Shown here piece by piece: positions 26,753-36,553 of a stretch of 64,000 bases of DNA. The notes below the pieces were generated by a model that saw only the letters and a program-made list of their open reading frames with translations, did not search any database and was not told where the DNA came from. The DNA is from Anaeromicropila populeti (GTDB lineage: Bacteria > Bacillota > Clostridia > Lachnospirales > Lachnospiraceae): assembly GCF_900112775.1 (NCBI RefSeq), contig NZ_FOYZ01000005.1, positions 248,001 to 312,000 of the forward strand. Reading direction: 5' to 3'. The translations under genes and the position numbers were made by a program. Each line of letters starts with the position of its first letter. The stretch's first letter is position 1.

Positions 26753-28351
26753 ATGAAAGCTGTTATCTATTGCCGGGTAAGCACAGAGGAAGAAGCACAG
26801 GTAAATGCTCTAAAAGATCAGGTGCAGGAAGCAATTGCAGTAGTACGTAAACAAAAATGGAAGTTAGCCGATCAATATATTGATGAGGGCAAGTCAGGTA
26901 CAACCACTAATAAGCGTAATGAGTATAATCGTCTTGTTTCAGATTTGGAGGAGCTAGAGGATAAATTTGATGTGATTGTAGTCAAGTCCCAGGACAGACT
27001 TATGAGAAATACGAAGGAATGGTATCTATTTGTTGACAAGTTGGTGCAAGCACAGAAAAAATTATTTTTTTATCTAGATAATAAATTTTATACACCAGAT
27101 GATGCATTAATAACAGGTATAAAAGCGATTCTTGCAGAGGAATTCAGCAGGGATTTATCCAAGAAAATTAATAACGCACATAAACACAGACAAGAAAAAG
27201 GAACGAATGTAAGCATCACTTCTAACACATGGGGTTACGACAAGATAAATAAAAAAGTTGTAATCAATGAAGAAGAGGCTGAAATTGTCCGCCTGATATA
27301 TAATCTATGCTGTGAAGGATATGGCAGTAGGATAATTGCCAAGCAATTAGAAGGTAGGGGAATAAAAAGCCGTTCTGGAGGAAAGTTTCAAGAAACAACA
27401 ATTCGAAGAATTATCCGAAATCCTTTATTTAAGGGAACGGCAGTTATGAATAAGCACCATCTTGATTTCAACACTAAAAAAACAGTACACATGAAAGAAT
27501 CTGAATGGATTTATCATGAGAATATTATACCAGCAATCGTAAGCGAAGAAATTTGGCAGAAGGCAAATGAAATGATGGATAACCGTGCTGTACAGGAAAA
27601 GACAGAAGCTTTTGTGAAGAAACAAAGAGGACGTAATATTGGAAAACATTTTCTAAGCAGTAAGATTATATGTGGAGATTGTGGTTCTGTGTACTGGTTG
27701 CGGTTTCGGAAAAAAGCCAATGGAGAACAAATTTTGGAATGGTCATGCAGCGAGTATGTGCAAAGAGGAAGAAAGACAGCCTCAACGCGAAGTGTTGCGA
27801 CGGATAGAGTCGGTGGATGTGACAATATTCATATGAAAGATAACGATTTGCAGGAAGTCTTATTTAAAATAGGTCAGAAAATTTTTTCCCAGGAAGGATT
27901 GGATCAGATGCAGAAAGCATTAGTAGCGGTAATACAAAAGGCAATCAGTAGTGGGGATGATTGGAATGCTGAGGTACTGAAAAGAAATCAGGCAAATATT
28001 ATGAAGAAGCGGGAGCTGCTGTTAGACAAGATGCTGGATGGTATTTTATCAGATGAGCTGTTTCAGTCCAAAGACAAAGGGCTGAAACAGGAATATGATG
28101 AAATTACTGAAAAAATATCTAATATAGAACAGGTGAAAAAGGAAAAAGAATTTAGCCAAAAGCGTATTGCAGAGATAGCAAGCGAAATAAGGGATATAAA
28201 TGACAAGGCATTGATAGTATCCAAGATAAATGATCATATTACTAAGATAACCATATTTCACGATTATGGATTGGTTTCCCTTGATTTTTGGGAAGATGTG
28301 AAGTTTTATATAAAGAAAATCAATTATAGAAAAGTAGAAATTACGCTTTAA
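26753..28351 (+). CDS. Large serine recombinase
   Basis: A full-length 532-residue integrase/resolvase. The catalytic domain starts MKAVIYCRVS with the nucleophile at S10 and contains the DRLMRN arginine motif. The recombinase domain follows at about 165-300, a zinc ribbon with CGDCG and later cysteines (SCSEYV, GGCDNIH) at about 305-365, then a C-terminal coiled coil. It should cut and rejoin short att sites with a 2-bp crossover. GGAGGG lies 6-8 nt before ATG. It is the only intact recombinase in the window and may have mobilised the surrounding element. No att repeats could be assigned by eye. Confidence 0.9.
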   Translation: MKAVIYCRVSTEEEAQVNALKDQVQEAIAVVRKQKWKLADQYIDEGKSGTTTNKRNEYNRLVSDLEELEDKFDVIVVKSQDRLMRNTKEWYLFVDKLVQAQKKLFFYLDNKFYTPDDALITGIKAILAEEFSRDLSKKINNAHKHRQEKGTNVSITSNTWGYDKINKKVVINEEEAEIVRLIYNLCCEGYGSRIIAKQLEGRGIKSRSGGKFQETTIRRIIRNPLFKGTAVMNKHHLDFNTKKTVHMKESEWIYHENIIPAIVSEEIWQKANEMMDNRAVQEKTEAFVKKQRGRNIGKHFLSSKIICGDCGSVYWLRFRKKANGEQILEWSCSEYVQRGRKTASTRSVATDRVGGCDNIHMKDNDLQEVLFKIGQKIFSQEGLDQMQKALVAVIQKAISSGDDWNAEVLKRNQANIMKKRELLLDKMLDGILSDELFQSKDKGLKQEYDEITEKISNIEQVKKEKEFSQKRIAEIASEIRDINDKALIVSKINDHITKITIFHDYGLVSLDFWEDVKFYIKKINYRKVEITL

Positions 28352-28397
28352 AACTATCTGTATGTGAACACAGGTATTTAAACTAGACTGGGTTATT

Positions 28398-28481
28398 ATG
28401 TCAATTGTTTTGCTCTGTATTGTGGCAACTGCACTTTATAAGGGATTGGCGATTGTAGAAAAGCGGTTTAAGGAAAAATAG
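28398..28481 (+). CDS. Possible 27-residue membrane peptide
   Basis: A short frame reading MSIVLLCIVATALYKGLAIV plus a basic tail. It has one hydrophobic helix and a weak ribosome binding site. It could be a real small membrane peptide or the 3' scrap of an interrupted gene next to the recombinase. Confidence 0.25.
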   Translation: MSIVLLCIVATALYKGLAIVEKRFKEK

Positions 28482-28568
28482 GTGGTTCTAATTATCGAAC
28501 ACTCGTGCTATAATAAAGTGGGTTATGCGAAATAAAAACTATATTTAAATACGAAGGAGAAAGCAAAT

Positions 28569-29132
28569 ATGACTAATGTTTATGAAGAATGTCCACTATT
28601 TGAAAATAATAAGTATTTATTAAGATATGTAAGGAATGAGGATTGCAAAGATTTGTTAAAAGTATATTCAGATGAAAAATCAGTTCCCCTTTTTAACAGT
28701 GATAATTGTGAGGGGGATGATTTTTACTATACAACATATGAGAGAATGGAGAAAGCCATAGAATACTGGCATTTTGAATATGATAGAAAAGGCTTTGTGC
28801 GTTGGTCAATTGTTGACCAAACTAACAATTCGGTTATTGGTACAATTGAATTATTTCATAGAAAAGCTAACGATTATTTTACGGAATGTGGTTTGTTAAG
28901 ATTAGATTTAAGAAGTGATTACGAAAAAGAAACGGAAATAGAAAGTATTTTGTCTCTAATTATTAAGCAGGCATATGATATATTTAATTGTGACAAGGTG
29001 GCAACAAAAGCTAAATCAAATGCATTAGAAAGAGTAGATGCACTTGAAAAAATGGGTTTTAGAAGTACCACTGAAAAATTAAAGGGTCATGATGGAACCG
29101 AATACGATTCGTATTATGTAATTAAAAAATAG
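28569..29132 (+). CDS. GNAT-family N-acetyltransferase (RimJ/RimL-like)
   Basis: A 187-residue acetyltransferase of the RimJ/RimL type. The pattern is a beta strand LLRYVRNEDCKDLLKVYSDE, the acceptor core VRWSIVDQTNNSVIGTIELF, a divergent acetyl-CoA loop (LDLRSDYEKETE) and the closing ATKAKSNALERVDALEKMGF segment. Substrate is unknown. GAAGGAGAA lies 8 nt before ATG 28569. It is monocistronic and converges on the next gene across a strong hairpin. Confidence 0.75.
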   Translation: MTNVYEECPLFENNKYLLRYVRNEDCKDLLKVYSDEKSVPLFNSDNCEGDDFYYTTYERMEKAIEYWHFEYDRKGFVRWSIVDQTNNSVIGTIELFHRKANDYFTECGLLRLDLRSDYEKETEIESILSLIIKQAYDIFNCDKVATKAKSNALERVDALEKMGFRSTTEKLKGHDGTEYDSYYVIKK

Positions 29133-29197
29133 ATAAGTACCATTAAAATTATTTGTTTCATCCAACATGTAGTATCACTAATGTCAAAGCATTTATA

Positions 29198-29222
29198 AGG
29201 CTGCCTAGTGGTTAGGCAGCCT
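29198..29222. terminator. Hairpin terminator between convergent genes
   Basis: AGGCTGCCTA and TAGGCAGCCT form a perfect 10-bp stem with a 5-nt loop between the acetyltransferase and the secreted-protein gene. No strong T-run is visible, so it may act as a bidirectional boundary. Confidence 0.6.
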
Positions 29223-29246
29223 ATATGTGATATGTATATTAAAAAA

Positions 29247-29717
29247 TTAAAAAGGGCTTTGTGCGGAAGAATACACCATAGTTAAGGATGCATCTGTAGC
29301 TGGTGTTATTACAATCATATATTTTGTATCCGTAGAAGTTGGCTCTAGCTGAAAATGAGCAGATTTTGTAGGAGTGGTAACTACTTTGCTATAAACAGTT
29401 CCATAATTTAACTGCACAATGTTTACTTTAAAGCAGGTTGGTTCTGAAAAATAACAAGATGTAGTAAAGGATAACCCAGCTGATACTCTCCACCAAATAC
29501 CATTATCGCCATCAGATATAATCTCACCATTATCAGCACCTATTAATTGGCAAGGTAGATATTTGTAGCATCTTATAAACTCACCAGTAGAAGTATTGCT
29601 CCAGTCTGCAACTAAAATAGGGTTTTGGCTAGTTGAAGCATGAGTAATATGGGGATTTGAGAATAATACTGTAGCGCATAATGCAGCTAGTAAAACTTTT
29701 TTAAATAAATTTTTCAT
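29247..29717 (-). CDS. Small secreted protein of unknown function
   Basis: ATG 29717 (MKNLFKKVLLAALCATVLFS) has AGGTGG 8 nt upstream and starts a classical signal peptide with likely cleavage after HASTS or ITHA, near residue 27. The mature part of about 130 residues is beta-rich, with cysteines in RCYKYLPCQ and TSCYFSEPTCF that could form disulphides. It has no LPXTG or lipobox and should be released. Not recognised as a known enzyme. A 460-bp gap on its upstream side holds AT-rich sequence and one terminator. Confidence 0.55.
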   Translation of the reverse strand: MKNLFKKVLLAALCATVLFSNPHITHASTSQNPILVADWSNTSTGEFIRCYKYLPCQLIGADNGEIISDGDNGIWWRVSAGLSFTTSCYFSEPTCFKVNIVQLNYGTVYSKVVTTPTKSAHFQLEPTSTDTKYMIVITPATDASLTMVYSSAQSPF

Positions 29718-30126
29718 AATGTTTACCACCTTTCTTTATGATATGATGCAATTATAGATCAGCAGATGTATTATGAAAATGGGGTAAATTAACAAAAATT
29801 TCAAGTAAGAAAATGTATTTTTGTAATAATAAACATACAATATTGTAAAAAAAGTAAAAAAGTACAAAAACATCAAAATAATTATTGAAAAATTTTCCAT
29901 TATTTTATACGCCTTTATGATTGTAGGGTAGCCACAGAATAGGTTGTTCCACTTTTCTTTACTTGTATTTACAATTTATTCGGATAATTATTATATTTAA
30001 AATGATATGTTATATCTGAGCAGTATATTTGCGTTAGCTATTATGTCAGCAACCGTTATCTGATGGCTAATATCAAGATGCAAATAGTTTCTTATATTCT
30101 AAAATGTTTAGGAAAAAATAAAAAAT

Positions 30127-30180
30127 AAGGAGGTGTCGCAGAATAGCTGATTTTTAGCTGCGGAGCGACCCTCCTTTTTA
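30127..30180. terminator. Long terminator hairpin
   Basis: AAGGAGG (30127-30133) pairs with CCTCCTT (30170-30176), with a second inner helix around TCGC/GCGA and AGCT/AGCT. A T-run follows on the plus strand and T-rich sequence on the minus strand. It ends the CBM21-like gene. Confidence 0.65.
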
Positions 30181-30195
30181 TGTACCTTTATATAG

Positions 30196-30900
30196 TTACT
30201 TCTTTACGATGTAGTTTTGGCCTCTGTTGTTATCAATAAAGAACTGTCCACTTACTTCGTACGTTAAATAAAATTCTATTGTTTCACAATCTTTCAATTC
30301 TGTAGAAAAGGAGAACATATCACAATTATTTACTGTTGGTGATATTAATGTCTGATGAACTCCAACTTGTGTAAACTGAGAAAAAAATGCGGAACAGCTG
30401 CTATAGGCTGACATGTTATCTTCTTTATAATAAACAGTGACTTCTTTTTCATATGCAATATTACTTACAATAATATTTCCGCCGAAGGTATTGTCTTGTG
30501 AATAAAAGGCATTCCAAAGGCTGATGCCTACATTCTGTCCAAGGTATGGGCCATCACAAGAACCAAGGTGATAATTTTTCCAAAAGTTATTATCCCAGAT
30601 ACGTCCAGAAGGAGTGTCCTGATACAAGGCAAAATCTGTATCAATAGGAAGTACACCAGGTGACGTTGGTTTATAACCGCCTATACCAACTGTATCGTGA
30701 TATTCCCAAATACAGCCTACTTTTGTTGCATATTTAAGTGTCATGGCAACAGTATTCCAAACAGAGCCGTTTCTGTAGTAAATAAATACAGGATATGTTG
30801 CTGGGTACTGTGAGATAGCAGTAATACTTTTACTGTAGCTCCCTAAACCATTATAATCACTAAAACTTGTAAATGTTGAATCTATTTTTAATGCTTTCAT
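30196..30900 (-). CDS. Tandem CBM21/CBM53-like carbohydrate-binding protein
   Basis: ATG 30900 with GGAGGAGA upstream gives 234 residues. Two repeats end with the starch/glycogen-binding signature: IWDNNFWKNYHLG near residue 128 and IDNNRGQNYIVKK at the C-terminus. The second repeat also shows the typical CBM21 opening GNIIVSNIAYEKEVTVYY and the FSFSTEL-IEFYLTYEV strands. CBM21/53 domains bind alpha-glucans. There is no signal peptide and no attached enzyme, so it is probably a cytoplasmic glycogen- or starch-binding protein. The family match is by pattern; the function is inferred. Confidence 0.55.
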   Translation of the reverse strand: MKALKIDSTFTSFSDYNGLGSYSKSITAISQYPATYPVFIYYRNGSVWNTVAMTLKYATKVGCIWEYHDTVGIGGYKPTSPGVLPIDTDFALYQDTPSGRIWDNNFWKNYHLGSCDGPYLGQNVGISLWNAFYSQDNTFGGNIIVSNIAYEKEVTVYYKEDNMSAYSSCSAFFSQFTQVGVHQTLISPTVNNCDMFSFSTELKDCETIEFYLTYEVSGQFFIDNNRGQNYIVKK

Positions 30901-31037
30901 ATTCTCCTCCTTGTATCCTTTGGATTTTATATAATTATAGAATATAATGGAAATGTAGTCAATATAAAACAAAAAAAGTAATTATTATATTTCTATTAAT
31001 AATATATATAATTAATAAAACTTTATGAGGTATTTCA

Positions 31038-32222
31038 GTGCTTTATCATAACGTATTAATAAAAAAATATACTAAACAAACACTTAATAGTATGTTAGAA
31101 TCATTCTATACTCAATGGAAAAATCGTTACGTCAGAGAAGTCAAAGGAAATCATTTTCTTCAGGAATATATATACTATTCATATGATCAGCCAGATTTCT
31201 GGCCAGCCATAACCTGCTCAGAGGCAATGGGGTACGGAATGGTGATTTTTTCAATTATGAGCCGGTTTGACAAGGAAGCCAAGAAACATTTTGTTAAACT
31301 GTATCATTACGTTAAAAGTTATCCAAGCTGCTTTAACAATAATCTGATGGCGTGGCAGCAAATTCAAATGCCAGATGGAACGATTAAAAATGTAAGCATT
31401 GAAACTTCATCTGCAACAGATGGAGACATGGACATTTGCTATGGATTGTTTCTTGCGGATAAGCTTTGGGGAAGCCATGACGGAATACGCTTTGGGGATG
31501 AAGCATTCAGACGTATGAATGCGTTAATGGATAGTTGTGTGAATAACCAGTACAACATGTTATTTTTAGGGGACTGGGTGCCTTGGGACAAAACATCTAA
31601 TTTTCAATATGTAACCAGATGCTCTGATTTCATGCTTTATGTAATTCGGAATTTCATTTACTATGACCGGGCAAATAGATGGAAGTGGGAGAGTTTGTAT
31701 CATTCCTTAGCTGAAATAATAAATGACCAGCTATCAGGTTGCAGCAAAAATATTGGACTTATGCCAGATTTTCTTTTAAAAGTGAATGGAAAATCAGTTC
31801 CTGCCCCTTTTCAGGTATTAGAGTCAAAGCATGATGGAGATTACTATTATAACAGCTGCCGTGTTCCATGGAGGTATGCAATGGACAGTATTCTCAATCA
31901 TACAGAACCAGAAAAGCAGCTGAAGATAATGAACTCTTTTATACGAACGAGTACAGGAGATAATCCAGATTCTATTATGTCTGGTTATTATGTAGCAAAT
32001 GGCATACCAGGACTTGCGTTTGGTGAAGCAGATAATCTTGCATTTATTGCTCCATTTTTAGTTAGTTCTCTGGCGGAATCAGGAAATGAGGACTGGACAC
32101 TTAGGCTTTGGGAAAAGATTATGTCAAAGTCCATTGAGCAATGTTGCTTTTACGAAAATACTTTAAAATTATTGGCAATGATTGCAGCAACTGGAAACTG
32201 GCTGGATCCAATGCATTTATAA
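31038..32222 (+). CDS. GH8 glycosidase, probable exo-oligoxylanase
   Basis: A family 8 glycoside hydrolase of 394 residues. The acid residue E62 lies in SEAMGYGM, and the second conserved block is SATDGDMDICYGLFLADKLW. The length and lack of a signal peptide match reducing-end xylose-releasing exo-oligoxylanases, which trim imported xylo-oligosaccharides inside the cell. That substrate also fits the locus. The start is GTG 31038 after a TGAGG site. It is the first of a row of same-strand sugar genes. An endoglucanase activity is the main alternative. Confidence 0.75.
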   Translation: MLYHNVLIKKYTKQTLNSMLESFYTQWKNRYVREVKGNHFLQEYIYYSYDQPDFWPAITCSEAMGYGMVIFSIMSRFDKEAKKHFVKLYHYVKSYPSCFNNNLMAWQQIQMPDGTIKNVSIETSSATDGDMDICYGLFLADKLWGSHDGIRFGDEAFRRMNALMDSCVNNQYNMLFLGDWVPWDKTSNFQYVTRCSDFMLYVIRNFIYYDRANRWKWESLYHSLAEIINDQLSGCSKNIGLMPDFLLKVNGKSVPAPFQVLESKHDGDYYYNSCRVPWRYAMDSILNHTEPEKQLKIMNSFIRTSTGDNPDSIMSGYYVANGIPGLAFGEADNLAFIAPFLVSSLAESGNEDWTLRLWEKIMSKSIEQCCFYENTLKLLAMIAATGNWLDPMHL

Positions 32223-32266
32223 GTAATGGAATTTAGCGTGTGATAAAAAATTAATATGGAGATTTA

Positions 32267-32959
32267 ATGAGATACGAAAATATAATAACAGGAATATTTA
32301 TTGACAGGCCAAATAGATTTATTGCCTACGTAAAAATAGGGGATGAGGTGTGTCAGTGTCATGTAAAAAATACAGGAAGATGCAAAGAATTATTAATACC
32401 AGGAAAATCTAAAGTCTATTTGGAGGATCATGGTGCAAATGCTAAAAGAAAAACCCGGTATTCTCTGGTTGCCGTAATAAAGGAGACCGAGAAGGAAAAT
32501 ATATTAATCAATATGGATTCACAGGCACCCAATAAGGTTGCCAGAGAATGGCTTGAGAGTGGTGGGCTTGAAGGGAATATTACGTATATTAAGGCAGAAA
32601 AAACATTTGAGGATTCCAGATTTGATTTGTATTTTGAATATGATGATGAGAAGAATCAATTGTGTAAGGCATTTATGGAGGTAAAAGGTGTTACCTTGGA
32701 GGAGAATGGGGTTGTCCGGTTTCCAGATGCACCAACTCAGCGGGGAGTAAAGCATTTAGAGGGGTTAATGAAAGCAAAGAAAGCAGGATATGTGACATAT
32801 CTGTTGTTTGTTGTGCAAATGGGAAAGTTTGAAAGGTTTGAACCAAATGGCAGCACGGATCCTGTTTTTGCTAATACTCTTAGAAAAGCAGAAGAAGAAG
32901 GTGTGATTGTAATTGTTAAAGGGTGCAGGATAACTCCCGATTCTTTGCAAATATTGTGA
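32267..32959 (+). CDS. sfsA: SfsA family DNA/RNA-binding nuclease-like protein
   Basis: A full-length SfsA protein (230 residues): ITGIFIDRPNRFIAYVKIGD, CHVKNTGRCKELLIPG, SQAPNKVAREWL, and the nuclease-like D/E-x-K core in FDLYFEYDDEK and AFMEVKGVTLEENGVVRFPD. In E. coli the protein stimulates maltose gene expression and has a PD-(D/E)xK-type fold. It is set between GH8 and GH2 with short spacing. Whether it regulates this locus is unknown; the placement may be incidental. Confidence 0.9.
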   Translation: MRYENIITGIFIDRPNRFIAYVKIGDEVCQCHVKNTGRCKELLIPGKSKVYLEDHGANAKRKTRYSLVAVIKETEKENILINMDSQAPNKVAREWLESGGLEGNITYIKAEKTFEDSRFDLYFEYDDEKNQLCKAFMEVKGVTLEENGVVRFPDAPTQRGVKHLEGLMKAKKAGYVTYLLFVVQMGKFERFEPNGSTDPVFANTLRKAEEEGVIVIVKGCRITPDSLQIL

Positions 32960-32974
32960 TGTGAGGTTAGAGGA

Positions 32975-35900
32975 ATGAGTAAAAAAATACTATTTAATAA
33001 TAACTGGGAATTTACCAGACAGGAAATTGGTTGTGATATTCATAAAATTGAGAAGGATGAATGTATGTGGAATACAATTGATATTCCACATGATTGGGTA
33101 ATCTATGATTCAGCTATATTTCATGAGTCATGTGAAGGCTGGTACCGAAAGCGATTCTCGATTCAGCTGCTGCCAGAAGAAAAGATGCATTATATTCTTC
33201 GTTTTGATGGGATTTATATGGATAGTTCTATTTATGTAAATGGTACTAAAGCTGGAGAGTGGAAATATGGCTATTCGACTTTTGAACTAGACATTACCAG
33301 CTTATTAAAAAATGGAGATAATGAAATTTTGGTTCGTGTAATTTTGCAGGTACCTAATTCAAGGTGGTATACTGGTGGAGGAATTTATCGGAATGTTTGG
33401 CTGAAAACAGTTTCTGATGTACATCTGGCTGCCGATGGGATTTATATTTCCACCGAAAAAATGAAAAAAAATTTGTGGAAGGTTCATGCATCATGTGAAA
33501 TTGCAAATGCTTCACAGGAGGAATGTGTAGTTAGATACACCATTTATAATCAAAATAGAGAAATGGTTACCACGGTGGAAGGCAACAGCCCGATTCAAAA
33601 TTTGTCAGTTGATTCACCAGTACTATGGGATATTGATTTTCCTTATCTGTATGTTATGAAAACAGAACTTTTATACAAAAATAATGTAGTAGATGAGGAA
33701 TGGTCCCAGTTTGGCTTTCGCACAATTCGATTTGATGCGGATACTGGATTTTATTTAAATGAACGTCATGTTAAAATTCATGGTGCTTGCCAGCACCATG
33801 ATTTAGGAGCACTTGGGGCAGCAGTTAATAAGACGGCCATAAGGCGTCAGTTATCGCTGCTGAAAGAAATGGGCGTTAATGCTATTCGCACAGCACATAA
33901 TATGTGTGCCCCTGAGCTTTTAGAGCTTGCAGATGAAATGGGGTTTTTAGTCAATGAAGAATCATTTGATATGTGGAAAAAGCCCAAAAATCCTTATGAC
34001 TATGCTCGTTTCTTCGAGGAATGGATGGAGCGGGATGTGGCTGCCTGGATTCGAAGAGACCGAAATCATCCTTGTATCATTATGTGGTGTATCGGAAATG
34101 AAATTTATGATACTCATAGCAGTGAGCAGGGAACAGAACTAACAAAGATGCTTTTGGAACAAGTGTATAAGCATGATCCCAATCATAATGCTCCTGTGAC
34201 GATAGGTTCAAATTACATGCCATGGGAGAATGCTCAAAAATGTGCAGATATTGTAAAGCTGGCAGGTTATAATTATGGGGAAAAATATTATGAATTGCAT
34301 CACAAGCAGCATAAAGACTGGATGATATATGGAAGTGAAACGGGATCGGTGGTGCAAAGCCGTGGAATCTACCATTTTCCATTGAAGTCACAAATCCTTT
34401 GCGATGATGATGAACAATGTTCATCCCTTGGCAACAGTATTACCAGTTGGGGTGCCAGAAGCATTGAAAAATGCATTATAGATGATAGAGACGCCAATTT
34501 TAGCGCGGGAATGTTTATCTGGAGTGGATTTGACTATATAGGAGAACCAACACCATACCACACAAAAAACTGCTATTTTGGTCAACTTGATACAGCTGGT
34601 TTTCCTAAAGATTCCTTTTATATTTACCAGGCTGAATGGACTGATTATAAAGCTGCACCAATGGTTCATATCTTTCCATACTGGGATTTTAACAGAGGAC
34701 AGCTGATTGATGTACGGGTATGCTCCAATGCGCCAAAGGTTGAATTATTTTTCAATCATTGTTCCCAGGGAACTTTTGAAATAAATCACCGCACAGGGAA
34801 AACGCTCATTGGTGACTGGCAGATTCCTTATTGTGAAGGGGAATTGCGTGCGGTTGCATACGATGAAAATAATAATATAATTGCAGAAGATATCCAGCGT
34901 TCTTTTTCAGATGCAGCTCAGATTGATTTAAAGCCAGATAAGCAAAGGATGCTGGCTGATGGTCAGGATCTTATATTTATTGAAATATCAGTAAAGGATA
35001 AAAATGGTAATCCTGTCTGCAATGCTAATAACAGGGTAAATGTAAAGGTTACGGGAGCAGGACGGCTGATTGGCCTGGATAATGGTGACAGTACAGATTA
35101 CGAATCCTATAAGGGAACAAGCCGCAGATTATTTAGTGGCAAATTACTTGCTATTATTGCATCAAAAACGATTCCAGGTGAAATCCAAATAAAAGTGACT
35201 TCAGAGGGTTTACTTGATAAAAGTATGATTTTTACATCACAGGAATGTATCGTTCCTGAGGGCATATCTGCTTTAGAAGAAAATAAGGAAAGTAATCGGA
35301 ATCTAGAGATACCCATACGTAAGCTGGAAATCATGAGTCCTCTTGGAACAAGCCTGAATAAAGAACAAGGTGAAGTTGAGGTCGAAGTGAAACTTTATCC
35401 AGATAATGCAACCTATTCAGATATTGAGTGGCGGCTGACCAATGCAACAGGGGTAGATACTAATATTGCAGCTATAGCAGCTTCTGGGAAAAAGGCAAAA
35501 ATAACAGCGCTGGGAGATGGTGAATTTTATGTCCGTGCTACTGCACAAAATGGAAGTGAAAAAATAAGGCTGATCTCAGTATTAGATTTTAAAATCAGTG
35601 GATTAGGAACGGCTTATTATAACCCTTATGAATTTGTATCGGGAAGTCTCTATACCAGAAGTTCTGGTGAAATTGGAAGTGGAAATGAACGTGGAGCAGC
35701 AACAGCCAGAGATGGAGAAAGCATTATCGTTTTTGATAAGCTGGATTTTGGAAACTTTGGTTCAGATGAAATTACAATTCCTATTTTTGAACTGGGCAGC
35801 AAGGCAACTCAGATTGAAATATGGGAGGGGGCTCCATATGACGAGGGAAGCGAATTGTTGGCGGATGTTATTTATCACAAGCCGTCTATCTGGAATACGT

Positions 35901-36373
35901 ATCAAGAAGAAACCTATCAATTAAAAAAGAGACTGTCAGGTATTACATCCATAGCATTTTTACTAAGAGACAAGGTGCATATGAAAGGATTCATTTTTAA
36001 AAAGCTGGAAAAAGCATATGAAAAGCTTTCGGTGCTATCTTATAGCAGTTTATATGGAGATTCTTATCAGATAGATCAAGACAGTATTACTGGAATTGGA
36101 AATAATGTTACAATTGAATTTGATGAAATGGACTTTGGAACGTCTGGTTTTCACAAATTAATAATTTGTGGACGATCTCCTATTGAAAAAAATACAATAC
36201 ATGTTCGATTTTATGGAGCTTCTGGTGAAGTGAAGCAATTGGCTGAATTTGAATATGCGGAAGAATATATTGAAAGAGAATTTCTCATGGATAGCGTAAC
36301 AGGATTGCAAACAGTATCTTTTATTTTTTTGCCAGGCTGTCATTTTGACTTTAAATGGTTTAAATTTCAATAG
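32975..36373 (+). CDS. GH2 family glycosidase with C-terminal Ig and CBM-like domains
   Basis: A large family 2 glycosidase of 1132 residues. The N-terminal sugar-binding and Ig-like domains precede a TIM barrel whose acid/base E376 lies in CIGNE and nucleophile E455 in YGSET. A DUF4982-like region, an Ig domain and two related beta-sandwich, CBM6-like modules (about 860-1000 and 1010-1132) follow. No signal peptide is present. It starts 15 bases after sfsA. The likely substrate is a beta-galactoside or beta-glucuronide side chain of plant glycan; the exact activity cannot be read from sequence. Confidence 0.8.
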   Translation: MSKKILFNNNWEFTRQEIGCDIHKIEKDECMWNTIDIPHDWVIYDSAIFHESCEGWYRKRFSIQLLPEEKMHYILRFDGIYMDSSIYVNGTKAGEWKYGYSTFELDITSLLKNGDNEILVRVILQVPNSRWYTGGGIYRNVWLKTVSDVHLAADGIYISTEKMKKNLWKVHASCEIANASQEECVVRYTIYNQNREMVTTVEGNSPIQNLSVDSPVLWDIDFPYLYVMKTELLYKNNVVDEEWSQFGFRTIRFDADTGFYLNERHVKIHGACQHHDLGALGAAVNKTAIRRQLSLLKEMGVNAIRTAHNMCAPELLELADEMGFLVNEESFDMWKKPKNPYDYARFFEEWMERDVAAWIRRDRNHPCIIMWCIGNEIYDTHSSEQGTELTKMLLEQVYKHDPNHNAPVTIGSNYMPWENAQKCADIVKLAGYNYGEKYYELHHKQHKDWMIYGSETGSVVQSRGIYHFPLKSQILCDDDEQCSSLGNSITSWGARSIEKCIIDDRDANFSAGMFIWSGFDYIGEPTPYHTKNCYFGQLDTAGFPKDSFYIYQAEWTDYKAAPMVHIFPYWDFNRGQLIDVRVCSNAPKVELFFNHCSQGTFEINHRTGKTLIGDWQIPYCEGELRAVAYDENNNIIAEDIQRSFSDAAQIDLKPDKQRMLADGQDLIFIEISVKDKNGNPVCNANNRVNVKVTGAGRLIGLDNGDSTDYESYKGTSRRLFSGKLLAIIASKTIPGEIQIKVTSEGLLDKSMIFTSQECIVPEGISALEENKESNRNLEIPIRKLEIMSPLGTSLNKEQGEVEVEVKLYPDNATYSDIEWRLTNATGVDTNIAAIAASGKKAKITALGDGEFYVRATAQNGSEKIRLISVLDFKISGLGTAYYNPYEFVSGSLYTRSSGEIGSGNERGAATARDGESIIVFDKLDFGNFGSDEITIPIFELGSKATQIEIWEGAPYDEGSELLADVIYHKPSIWNTYQEETYQLKKRLSGITSIAFLLRDKVHMKGFIFKKLEKAYEKLSVLSYSSLYGDSYQIDQDSITGIGNNVTIEFDEMDFGTSGFHKLIICGRSPIEKNTIHVRFYGASGEVKQLAEFEYAEEYIEREFLMDSVTGLQTVSFIFLPGCHFDFKWFKFQ

Positions 36374-36430
36374 TAAAATGATAAAAAAGTAAAAGGCTAT
36401 TGGAATAAATTTGAAAAAAGTAAATAGTAA

Positions 36431-36480
36431 TTATTAAAAACCAACAAAAAAGGAATTGATTTTTTGTTGGTTTTTAATAA
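36431..36480 (+). terminator. Perfect 21-bp stem intrinsic terminator after GH2
   Basis: 36431-36451 pairs without mismatch with 36460-36480 around an 8-nt loop. The right arm contains T-runs. It separates the GH8-sfsA-GH2 unit from the transporter operon and could act in both directions. Confidence 0.8.
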
Positions 36481-36506
36481 TTAACAAAAGCATACTAATA
36501 TGGTAA

Positions 36507-36518
36507 TATACTAGTATA
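36507..36518 (+). promoter_or_regulatory. Palindrome TATACTAGTATA, candidate regulator site
   Basis: A perfect 12-bp palindrome lies 35 bp before the first permease gene, where the transporter promoter should be. GntR/FCD regulators bind short palindromes of this kind, and such a regulator is encoded in the operon. The link is inferred. Confidence 0.4.
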
Positions 36519-36553
36519 CAAGTTGCAGGAAAAACTGCTGGGAGGAGGATACC

